From NCBI GenBank assembly GCA_019247515.1, contig JAFAOS010000252.1, positions 1 to 64,000 of the forward strand: a stretch of 64,000 bases of DNA. The letters run 5' to 3'. The notes below the pieces were generated by a model. The model was given only the letters and a program-made list of their open reading frames with translations. It had not been told where the DNA came from and did not search any database. Every line of letters begins with the position of its first letter. The first letter of the stretch is position 1. Made by a program: the position numbers and the translations under genes. Origin of the DNA: Chloroflexota bacterium (lineage in GTDB: Bacteria > Chloroflexota > UBA6077 > CF-72). Positions 40,416 through 47,497 of this stretch are shown here, in pieces.

Positions 40416-41443
40416 GGTCCGACGGGTCCGACCACCTCCCAGGCCAGAATGCCGGATGCGTCCGGCGGCCCGGTGATCACCCGCAGCGCCGCGGGAGCCG
40501 CGTGGACCTCCACCGGCGTGACGCCGATCGGCTCGCCGTCGACGTGGACCGGCAGCGGCCGCCCGCGGCGTTTGCTCACGCGCAGCCACGGCACACGCCG
40601 CACGCGCGCCTGCTTGGGGGGTGGCAGCGGACGCCCGCCAGCGACCATGGCCAGGTGGAGCAGCACGCGCGGGATGCTGGTGTGTCGAAAAACGATGGCG
40701 TCGAGCAGGCCGTCGTCGACGCGCGCGTTTGGGGCGATGGCGTACGCCGCGCCGACATATGGTCCGTTCGCCACACTCACCATCGGCGCGTGTACGCGAA
40801 TGGCGCCGCCTGGAAACTCGACCGTCACCCGTGGACTGCCCAGCCGCCGCAAAAAGCGCCACGTCGCGCGCGCCACACTCAGCCACGAGCCGCCGCTGTC
40901 CAGGCGATCGAAATAGCCGAAGAGGCCCGCGTCGAGTCCGATGCCGGCCGCTTCCAGGAAGTAGCGCTCGCCGACGCGGCCCATGTCCATGGCCAGCACT
41001 TTGCCCTCGACGATCGTTCGCGCGGCGAGGGCCAGGTCGCGCGGGACCCACAGCGTACGCGCCACGTTCATGATGCTGCCCAGCGGCATCAGACCGAGGA
41101 CGGTTGGCGTCTGGGCCAGGCCGCGAGCGATTTCGTTGATCGTGCCGTCCCCACCAGCACCGATGACCAGTTCGCGGCCCTCGTCCACCGCGCGCCGGGC
41201 CAGCTCCGTGGCGTGCCCGGCGCGCTGGGTTGGCCAGGCATCGAAGGGCACGTCTTCGGCCCGCAGAGCGGCCTGCACGTCTTCGGCGCTACCCGCGTTG
41301 GTGTCGATGCCGAGTTTCTGACCGGCGTGGGGATTGAAGATCAGCGCCGCTGGCTGTCGCAGCGCGCGGACGTCGAGGTGCGTCCAGCGCGCGGATTGGT
41401 CGGGGCCAGAGGGTGGGGTTGCGCTGCGGGTCACTCCAAGCAA
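40412..41443 (-). CDS. Diacylglycerol/lipid kinase (DAGK catalytic domain, YegS-like)
   Basis: A 343-residue kinase with the nucleotide-binding GAGGDGTINE (GGDGT at 97-101) and RQPAALIFNPHAG at the start of the catalytic domain, LEAAGIGLDAGLFGYFDR and NARVDDGLLDAIVF further on. These enzymes phosphorylate diacylglycerol, sphingoid bases or other lipids at the membrane face. The first ~30 residues are not conserved, and GTG 41434 is an alternative to the TTG at 41443. Divergent from the MarR-GNAT gene; the 65-bp gap holds a perfect palindrome that could control both. Confidence 0.87.
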   Translation of the reverse strand: MLGVTRSATPPSGPDQSARWTHLDVRALRQPAALIFNPHAGQKLGIDTNAGSAEDVQAALRAEDVPFDAWPTQRAGHATELARRAVDEGRELVIGAGGDGTINEIARGLAQTPTVLGLMPLGSIMNVARTLWVPRDLALAARTIVEGKVLAMDMGRVGERYFLEAAGIGLDAGLFGYFDRLDSGGSWLSVARATWRFLRRLGSPRVTVEFPGGAIRVHAPMVSVANGPYVGAAYAIAPNARVDDGLLDAIVFRHTSIPRVLLHLAMVAGGRPLPPPKQARVRRVPWLRVSKRRGRPLPVHVDGEPIGVTPVEVHAAPAALRVITGPPDASGILAWEVVGPVGP

Positions 41444-41468
41444 CGTACTCGATCCCCGGCGATGGCCC

Positions 41469-41504
41469 TTGACGTTTCGGCCGATCTCTGACTAGAGTCA
41501 GAGA
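41469..41504 (+). promoter_or_regulatory. Promoter and 20-bp perfect palindrome before the MarR-GNAT gene
   Basis: TCTCTGACT (41485-41493), AG, AGTCAGAGA (41496-41504) is a perfect inverted repeat. TTGACG (41469-41474) and TAGAGT (41493-41498) with an 18-bp spacer make a plausible promoter whose -10 box lies inside the palindrome. The ATG is at 41509, so the transcript would be nearly leaderless. Typical of a MarR operator with autorepression. Confidence 0.65.
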
Positions 41505-41508
41505 ATTC

Positions 41509-42444
41509 ATGCCACTGGCCGCCGACGCGCACGACCTCGGCCGTGTCCGAGCCTTCAATCGCACCGTCGCCGAGCGCATCGGCGCCCTGGACGACAGCTT
41601 TCTGGCCCGCGGCCGACCCATGGGCGAATCCCGCGTTCTCTGGGAAATCGGCCCCGACGGCATCGAGGTCCGCGGCCTGCGCGCGCGCCTCAGCCTCGAT
41701 TCGGGCTATCTCAGCCGCGTGCTGCGCTCGCTCGAAGGCCAGGGACTCGTCGTCGTCGAAGCCAGCGCCGACGACGGCCGCGTGCGTTCGGTCCAGTTGA
41801 CCACCAGCGGTCGCGCCGAGCGCGAAGAGCTCGACCGCCGTTCGGACGCCGTGGCGTCCAGTTTTCTGGAACCGCTCACGCCGGAGCAGCGGTCCCGCCT
41901 GGTCGCGGCGATGACGCGGGTCGAACGCCTGCTGCGCCTCTCAGAGATCCGCATCGCGCGCGAAGACCCCACCTCGCCTGAGGCGCGCTGGTGCATCGAG
42001 CAGTATTTTCTCGAGCTGCAGACGCGCTTCGAGACCGGCTTCGACCCCACGCGCACCAACTCGGCCGAAGCGCACGAGCTGATGCCGCCCGTCGGCGCGT
42101 TGCTGGTTGCCCGACTCAAGGGTGCGCCAGTTGGCTGCGGCGCGCTGAAGCTTCATGCGCGTGAGCCGGCTGAGATCAAGCGGATGTGGGTCGCCGCTGA
42201 CGCGCGCGGGCTGGGCCTCGGCCGCCGCCTGCTGGCCGAGCTCGAGCGCGCCGCGAAAGAGGCCGGGGCCACCGCGGTGCGATTGGAGACCAATCGCGCG
42301 CTGACCGAGGCAATCCATCTCTATCAAAGCAGCGGCTACCTCGAGGTGCCGGCGTTCAACACCGAGCCCTACGCGCACCACTGGTTCGAAAAGAAGTTCT
42401 GTCCAGCTACTCTCCAGAGGGGACCCAGGCGGATTTTGAGTTGA
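41509..42444 (+). CDS. MarR-GNAT fusion regulator
   Basis: A 311-residue two-domain protein. Residues 1-150 are a MarR winged helix (VLWEIGPDGIEVRGLRARLS, then SGYLSRVLRSLEGQGLVVVE and DDGRVRSVQLTTSGRAE). Residues ~155-311 are a GNAT domain with ADARGLGLGRRLLAELERAA as the acetyl-CoA loop (RGLGLG) and VRLETNRALTEAIHLYQSSG. Such fusions are common in Actinobacteria and Chloroflexi; the acetyl-CoA-binding part may sense metabolite or modify amines. The palindrome just upstream is the obvious operator. Divergent from the lipid kinase/MFS operon, a likely target. Confidence 0.9.
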   Translation: MPLAADAHDLGRVRAFNRTVAERIGALDDSFLARGRPMGESRVLWEIGPDGIEVRGLRARLSLDSGYLSRVLRSLEGQGLVVVEASADDGRVRSVQLTTSGRAEREELDRRSDAVASSFLEPLTPEQRSRLVAAMTRVERLLRLSEIRIAREDPTSPEARWCIEQYFLELQTRFETGFDPTRTNSAEAHELMPPVGALLVARLKGAPVGCGALKLHAREPAEIKRMWVAADARGLGLGRRLLAELERAAKEAGATAVRLETNRALTEAIHLYQSSGYLEVPAFNTEPYAHHWFEKKFCPATLQRGPRRILS

Positions 42445-42535
42445 TCCTGTTCGGCGTCGGCCCTCCAGACGCCATTCGCAGGGTTTTGCACCGTGAAATG
42501 GCCGCGCCTCATGCTCGGCGCCTTCGAAACACAGA

Positions 42536-42565
42536 TCAAAGGGCTCCACCGTAGGTGGAATCCTT
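42536..42565 (-). repeat. Family A repeat, 3' fragment
   Basis: Minus strand GATTCCACCTACGGTGGAGC is identical to the 3' hairpin of the full A copies. It lies in the 156-bp gap between the convergent MarR-GNAT and Nramp-like genes; nothing else was seen in this gap. Confidence 0.65.
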
Positions 42566-42600
42566 CGACGCTGTGCGCCGTAGGCGCGCGAAAGTCTGAG

Positions 42601-44001
42601 TTAGCCGCCTATCCCGAACGCTCCCAGCGCCTGGCTGCCAAGCAGCACCGCGACCGCGCCCGTCACCAGCACAAACGTCCCCCAGCCGAGAACGCGGTTA
42701 ATGGGTCCATTGCGCAGCTCACCCGTCAGCCGCCCGTTGTTGGCCAGGATCAGGATGAAGAGCAGGATCACTGGCAGCAGCATGCCATTCAATACCTGTA
42801 CCCCGACCAACAGCTCGATCACCGGCACCCCCGGCACCAGTGCGACCAGCCCGCTGACCACGACCAGCGCCGTGTACAGGCCCACGAAGATCGGCGCGCG
42901 CCGGAAGTCGAGATTGACGCCCTTGCGGAAGCCGAACGCTTCACTGACCGAGTAGGCAGTCGCCAGCGGCAGCACGCCGCCCGCGACCAGGCTGGCGCCC
43001 AGCAGCCCGATGGCGAAGAGCACCAGCGACGCATCACCAGCGAGCGGGCGCAGGGCCTGCGCCGCGTCCTGGGCTGTCTGGATGTCCGTAATGCCGGCGA
43101 CGTGCAGGGTGGCGGCCGTGGCGATGATGATGAACGCCGAGATCAGATTGCCGAAGGCCGCGCCGGCGTACGCGTCGATCCGCTCGGGGCCATAGTCGTC
43201 GCGCCCGACGCCCTTCTCGACGATGGCGCTCTGTTGGAACAGCTGCATGTACGGCGTAATCGTCGTGCCGATCAGACCCACGAGCAGGAGCAGGTAGTCC
43301 GGATTGGCCTGCACGCTCGGCACAAACGCGCCGCGCGCGACCGCCCCCCAATCGGGGTGCGCCAGAATTGCCGCGGCCGGGTAGGCGAAGAACGCCAGCG
43401 TGAGCAGCAGCAAGAATTTTTCGACACGAATGTAGGAGCCGGCGATAACCAGGTACCACAGACCCGCCGCCGCGATTGGCACCGAGACATACCTGCTCAC
43501 CCCGAGCAGTTCGAGGGCAGCGCCGATACCCACGAACTCCGTGATCGTGACGCCTCCATTGGCAATCACGATGACGCCGACGGCCAGCAGCGCCCAGCCG
43601 ATGCCGAACTGCTCGCGGATGAGATCGAGCAACCCGCGACCGGTGGCGGCCCCCAGTCGCGCGCACATTTCCTGGACCACGGCCAGTGAGATCGTGATCA
43701 GCAGCACGACCCACAGCAGGTCGTAACCGAACTTCGCGCCAACCTGGGAATAGGTCGCGACGCCGCCCGCGTCGTCGCCGGCGGTGGCGGCGAGCAATCC
43801 TGGACCAAGAATGGCCAGGATGGCCAGCACGCCGGTCGGCGGACGGTGGAGGCCGCGCAGCTTGAGGCTGCGGCCGCGAATCGTGACGCGGACGCCCGCG
43901 CGGCCCAACGCGCCGCGGCTGAGATACGGCGGCGGCGCCTGGGTGACCCCGGCGACGGGGACGACCGGTCGCGTCGGCGGCGATTCGCTTTCGACGCTCA
44001 C
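42601..44001 (-). CDS. Nramp-related divalent metal (probably Mg) transporter
   Basis: A 466-residue protein with about 11 hydrophobic segments in Nramp order (PGLLAATAGDDAGGVATYSQ for TM1; GTTITPYMQLFQQSAI for TM6). In Mn/Fe Nramps TM1 carries D-P-G-N and TM6 M-P-H; here they read D-A-G-G and T-P-Y, so the Asn and Met metal ligands are missing. That substitution pattern is what is known for Nramp-related magnesium transporters. GTG 44001 overlaps the stop of the MgtE_N/CBS gene (GTGA), so the pair is translationally coupled, again pointing to magnesium. Integral membrane protein with a ~60-residue cytoplasmic arm. Confidence 0.85.
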   Translation of the reverse strand: MSVESESPPTRPVVPVAGVTQAPPPYLSRGALGRAGVRVTIRGRSLKLRGLHRPPTGVLAILAILGPGLLAATAGDDAGGVATYSQVGAKFGYDLLWVVLLITISLAVVQEMCARLGAATGRGLLDLIREQFGIGWALLAVGVIVIANGGVTITEFVGIGAALELLGVSRYVSVPIAAAGLWYLVIAGSYIRVEKFLLLLTLAFFAYPAAAILAHPDWGAVARGAFVPSVQANPDYLLLLVGLIGTTITPYMQLFQQSAIVEKGVGRDDYGPERIDAYAGAAFGNLISAFIIIATAATLHVAGITDIQTAQDAAQALRPLAGDASLVLFAIGLLGASLVAGGVLPLATAYSVSEAFGFRKGVNLDFRRAPIFVGLYTALVVVSGLVALVPGVPVIELLVGVQVLNGMLLPVILLFILILANNGRLTGELRNGPINRVLGWGTFVLVTGAVAVLLGSQALGAFGIGG

Positions 44002-45242
44002 GAAAAGACCCTGGGCGCCTGGTCGCGCCACGCGGCTGGGGCGAGCTGCGCCATCGCCATGTCGACGGTGACCGCGCCGAGCAGCCGTCCGTCGCGGCTG
44101 GTCACCGGCAGGGCGGCCAGCTGCTCGTCCGCCACGTGCCGCGCAGCCGTGCGCGCCGGCTCGAGCGCGTCAATGCTGGTGACGTCGGTCCGCATCAGCG
44201 AGCCGATACGCGTGTCATCCTCGGCCACCGAGAAGTCGCGCAGGCTGACCACGCCCTCGAGATGGCGCTCGCTTTCCGAATCGATGACGTACAGGTAGTT
44301 GGCGAAGTCGGGGGACGCAATGTAGTCCTTCAGGTCGCGCCGCGCGTCTCCCACACTTTGAGCGGCGCGCACGCAGACGAGCTCATTGGTCATGATGCCG
44401 CCGGCGGTATCGTCGGGATAGCGCAGCAGTTCCACGATCAGGTCACGCCTGGGCGCGGGCACCTGCGCCAGCAGGCGCTGGGCGCGCGCGGGCGCCAGAT
44501 ATCCGAGCAGGTCGGCGGCGGCCTCGGGCGCCATCAGGGAGAGCAAGCGCACCGCCCGATCCTGGTCGAGCACCTGGATGACCTGCGTCTGACGCTCGGG
44601 CGACATCGTCTCGAGGGTGTCGGCCGCGATCGGATCGTCGATCAGCGTCAGCAACTCGGCCGCGTGCAGATACGGCAGCGCGTCGAGCAGGCGCGCGATC
44701 TCGGCCGGCTGCAAGCGCGTGATCTGGCGATGGTAGTCGTGCCCCTGCCGCGCGGCGTCGGGATCGCCCCGCAGAAACTCCAGGTCCTTCCAATCGACCA
44801 GACGTCGCTCGGCGCCGCGGCCGAGCACGCCGCGCCCGAGGCGGCGCAGGACTGCCCAGGGGCTGGCGTCCGCGCCCGCCAGCCACAACTGGCCGTCCTG
44901 CTCCCGAAACCACAGGTCGTTGGCGCGGAGCGTGTGACGCCTGCCTACGTCGACGATCAGCGCGTCCAGGATGTCACGCCTGGCCAGCACGCCGCGCGTG
45001 AGCGGCGCCTCGGACCCCGCCTGCACATCGTCGACGAGGATGCGGCGCCGCCGCCAGTCGATAGACGCCACGTCGCTCCACGCCAGCGCGACGGTCTTGC
45101 GTGGGCGGCCAAGTCGAATAAGCAGTTGATCGACGCACGGATAATCGCCCGCGGCGAGATCGACAGCCACATCCGTGAGTTGCGCGTGCTGCTCCTGTCG
45201 GTCGGTCAACCGGAACCGCAGGAAATCCGACAGCATCACCAT
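43998..45242 (-). CDS. Soluble PRC-barrel/MgtE_N/CBS protein, partner of the Nramp-like transporter
   Basis: A 414-residue protein with no membrane segment. Residues ~1-165 form two PRC-barrel-like modules (VALAWSDVASIDWRRRRILV; LVDWKDLEFLRG). Residues ~170-275 are the helical MgtE_N domain (LQPAEIARLLDALPYLHAAE, LLRYPDDTAGGIMTNELVCV), and ~280-410 a CBS pair. In MgtE these parts sense Mg and gate the channel; here the channel domain is absent and an Nramp-like transporter is encoded instead, overlapping by 4 bp. It is likely the cytoplasmic Mg/nucleotide sensor of that transporter. Confidence 0.88.
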   Translation of the reverse strand: MVMLSDFLRFRLTDRQEQHAQLTDVAVDLAAGDYPCVDQLLIRLGRPRKTVALAWSDVASIDWRRRRILVDDVQAGSEAPLTRGVLARRDILDALIVDVGRRHTLRANDLWFREQDGQLWLAGADASPWAVLRRLGRGVLGRGAERRLVDWKDLEFLRGDPDAARQGHDYHRQITRLQPAEIARLLDALPYLHAAELLTLIDDPIAADTLETMSPERQTQVIQVLDQDRAVRLLSLMAPEAAADLLGYLAPARAQRLLAQVPAPRRDLIVELLRYPDDTAGGIMTNELVCVRAAQSVGDARRDLKDYIASPDFANYLYVIDSESERHLEGVVSLRDFSVAEDDTRIGSLMRTDVTSIDALEPARTAARHVADEQLAALPVTSRDGRLLGAVTVDMAMAQLAPAAWRDQAPRVFS

Positions 45243-45280
45243 TTACAGTTTTGTTACCTACGTTGTTACCCGTGCGTCAT

Positions 45281-45297
45281 AAAAGCACGACGCGTGC
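45281..45297 (-). terminator. Weak hairpin-T4 structure downstream of the NusG-like gene
   Basis: On the minus strand GCACG-CGT-CGTGC is followed by TTTT, 39 bases before the MgtE_N/CBS start. The 5-bp stem is short for a terminator. In the same 222-bp gap GTGGAGGAA (45340-45348) and TTCCTCCAC (45393-45401) form longer arms around an inner GGAGCGCTCC palindrome, which may be the real 3' structure of the nusG-like transcript. Confidence 0.4.
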
Positions 45298-45464
45298 CAC
45301 CCGATGCATTGCGGATACTCGAGTGCTCCAGACGGCGATGTGGAGGAAGTCAACGAGGGAGTGGAGCGCTCCGCTCAAACCGCTTTGCGAAGTTCCTCCA
45401 CTCCAGGTCCGCCCCCGTTAGCACATCATCCGGCCGCGCGCCCAGGGAAAAAGAACGCGGAATG

Positions 45465-45971
45465 TCAGGCGGCTGGGCTGTGCGCGCGCAGCGGCTCCAG
45501 GTCGCCCGCGGCCATCTGCACGGCAACGTTGCCGCTGGTCAGATTCAGCAAGATACGGACGCGACCGCTCGCGCTCAGCTTTCTGTCAAAAATGCCTTCG
45601 ACCCACTTGAATGGACCCGTCACCACACGCACGTGCTCACCGTTGCGGAACTCGTGGGCGTTCGAACGCAAGCGCAGCTCGTGCTCTTTGGCGCGGATCG
45701 CACCGATCAAGACATCAGGGAGCAATGCTGGCGTGCCGCCGCGTGGCAAGACATACGCGACGCCTGGCGCAGAACGGATGCGCAACAGATCGTCCGAACC
45801 TGGAGTTACCTGAACGAACACGTAACCCGGGAACAGAATCGTCGAACTTCCGCCCTTGCGCGCCGACGGACGCGCTGGACTGTAGCATTCAACTCCGCGT
45901 GAACTGACGGCTTGCGCAACAAACGTTTCGCGGTGAGCCTGTGCCCTGAGGACGGCCCAGCGTCTTTCCAT
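45465..45971 (-). CDS. Specialised NusG paralog (RfaH/LoaP-like)
   Basis: A 168-residue protein with an NGN domain (MERRWAVLRAQAHRETFVAQ, then LFPGYVFVQVTPGSDDLLRI and PGVAYVLP) and a KOW domain (EHVRVVTGPFKWVEGIFDRK). AGGAGA at the right distance before ATG 45971 fixes the start. Housekeeping nusG sits with secE/rplK, absent here; this copy stands beside a polysaccharide locus, as RfaH, LoaP and UpxY do. It would travel with RNA polymerase and suppress pausing or termination in the long glycan operon. It faces away from the operon across a 288-bp gap. Confidence 0.87.
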   Translation of the reverse strand: MERRWAVLRAQAHRETFVAQAVSSRGVECYSPARPSARKGGSSTILFPGYVFVQVTPGSDDLLRIRSAPGVAYVLPRGGTPALLPDVLIGAIRAKEHELRLRSNAHEFRNGEHVRVVTGPFKWVEGIFDRKLSASGRVRILLNLTSGNVAVQMAAGDLEPLRAHSPAA

Positions 45972-46096
45972 GAGTTCTCCTGTAAGTGGGCCTCGTTTAG
46001 CCTGATCGGTGCGACCGCTGGCTGTCAAGGGCCCAAATCAAATCAAAGTCTTGTTAAACACTCACGCACGGCTCTTGCACGCGTCGTAACAGCACA

Positions 46097-46126
46097 TTGA
46101 CCCAGGCCGTTGAGCGAGTGTAGGGT
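46097..46126 (+). promoter_or_regulatory. Candidate promoter of the polysaccharide operon
   Basis: TTGACC (46097-46102) and TAGGGT (46121-46126) are spaced by 18 bp in the gap between the NusG-like gene and the first operon gene. Transcription would start near 46133 and give a leader of about 125 nt. Confidence 0.45.
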
Positions 46127-46139
46127 TCTAGGAGTCGTT

Positions 46140-46246
46140 CGCCTTTCGATGCCGAAGGCGGGACATGGGGGTCAGCGCCGACTACCAGCCCCAGTATCAC
46201 ACACTCCCCGTCTGGAGTGACCCTTTGGAGTTGCCTCATCGTGAGG
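46140..46246 (+). promoter_or_regulatory. Structured leader with three hairpins before the polysaccharide operon
   Basis: CGCCTT/AAGGCG (46140-46145, 46155-46160), CACTCC/GGAGTG (46202-46207, 46214-46219) and CCTCA/TGAGG (46234-46238, 46242-46246) follow one another. The last stem includes the GAGGA that would serve as Shine-Dalgarno for the first gene. With a NusG paralog next door, RNA elements for anti-termination or translation control are plausible. No long T-run marks a classic terminator. Confidence 0.4.
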
Positions 46247-46259
46247 AATGGGCGGTAGC

Positions 46260-47450
46260 ATGCTCTCCGAACGTCCCGCACACCCCGCACACCCGAGACT
46301 GTCGCGCCCGCCCGATCCGCGAGCGCCTGTCGTCGTCGTTGGCGCGTCGGTCGCAGGTCTGATCGCCGCGCAACGTCTCGCTGAATCGGATATTCCCGTT
46401 CAACTGTACGAACGGACTGAACCACCAGGCGTGCGTGCGCGAACGCTGATCGTGACGCCAGAGCTGAATCGGGCGCTCGGCTTCTCGGCCGAAGCCGCCA
46501 CCGTGAACAAGGTCCACACCCTGCAGCTGTACGGCAGACACCGCTCGGTCGCCATCTCACTCAGAGAGCCCGACCTGATCGTCGAGCGCACCGCGCTCAT
46601 CGGCATGCTCGCCGCCCGTGCCGAGCGTGCTGGCGTGCGCCTGGCGTATGGACACGAATTCGCCGCGCTCGAGCCCGACGGCGACGCGGCCTCGGTTGCG
46701 GTGCGGCGACGCGGGACGGATTGCCTGGAGCGCATCTCTGCTCGAGCGGTGCTGGCCGCGGACGGCGTCCGGAGTCACGTCGCACGAACGTTCGACGCCC
46801 CGCCGCTGCCCGCGGTGACGGTCCTCCAGGCGCGTGTCGAACTGCCACGCACGAGCGACCCCGGCGTTGGCAAAGTCTGGTTCCTGCCCAGCGACACGCC
46901 TTATTTCTACTGGCTGTGTCCCGAGTCCGCTCGCACCGCGGCGGTCGGAATTGTCGATGTCAAACCGCGGCAGGCGCGCGCCAAACTTGACCATTTTCTT
47001 GCAAGACACGCGCTGGCGCCTTTCGAATATCAGTCGGCGCTCATACCGCTGTACGCGCCAAACATGCGCGTAACGCGTCGAGTTGGCCGCACCGATGTTC
47101 TGTTCGTCGGCGACGCCGCGGGCCAGGTGAAGGTCACCACCGTCGGCGGCACGGTCAGCGGTGTCCGCGGCGCCCAGGCTGCCGCGCGCGCAATCGCCAA
47201 ACGCACCAACTACGGTTGGGAATCTCGGGCCGTCAACCGCGAGCTGCGTCTGCACTGGCACATTCGCAACTTGATGAACCGTTTCCGCGACAGGGAATAC
47301 GACGTGCTTTTGCAAGTCTTCGCTGGCCGGGTGGGTCGTTTGCTGGAGATTCACAATCGAGATCGACTCGAGCGCGTGTTCTGGTCGATGCTGGCGATCC
47401 AGCCGCGGCTCCCGCTGTTGGCAGCGGACGTCCTGTGGCGCGTCCGATAA
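46260..47450 (+). CDS. FAD-dependent oxidoreductase, geranylgeranyl-reductase-like
   Basis: A 396-residue flavoprotein with dinucleotide-binding VVVVGASVAGLIAAQRLAES, ERTALIGMLAARAERAGVRL, AVLAADGVRSHVAR (the DG motif) and GDAAGQVKVTTVGGTVSGV, the FAD-ribityl motif in the form used by geranylgeranyl reductases. Those enzymes saturate polyprenyl chains; in a glycan operon the target could be the undecaprenyl-type carrier lipid or the sugar itself. ATG 46260 was preferred over 46248, which leaves too little room for the GAGGA ribosome site. First gene of the plus-strand locus. Confidence 0.8.
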   Translation: MLSERPAHPAHPRLSRPPDPRAPVVVVGASVAGLIAAQRLAESDIPVQLYERTEPPGVRARTLIVTPELNRALGFSAEAATVNKVHTLQLYGRHRSVAISLREPDLIVERTALIGMLAARAERAGVRLAYGHEFAALEPDGDAASVAVRRRGTDCLERISARAVLAADGVRSHVARTFDAPPLPAVTVLQARVELPRTSDPGVGKVWFLPSDTPYFYWLCPESARTAAVGIVDVKPRQARAKLDHFLARHALAPFEYQSALIPLYAPNMRVTRRVGRTDVLFVGDAAGQVKVTTVGGTVSGVRGAQAAARAIAKRTNYGWESRAVNRELRLHWHIRNLMNRFRDREYDVLLQVFAGRVGRLLEIHNRDRLERVFWSMLAIQPRLPLLAADVLWRVR

Positions 47451-47497
47451 AGCGCTGAACCACCAAATTCGCACGAGTATTTTCGTGCAATCTGACT

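Noticed and set aside
45465..45971. Housekeeping nusG
   Set aside because: No secE, rplK or rplA nearby, and the location beside a polysaccharide operon fits a specialised paralog.
46028..46259. Cyclic-di-GMP or other known riboswitch in the operon leader
   Set aside because: The conserved core sequences of the riboswitch classes I can recall are not present; only simple hairpins are visible.
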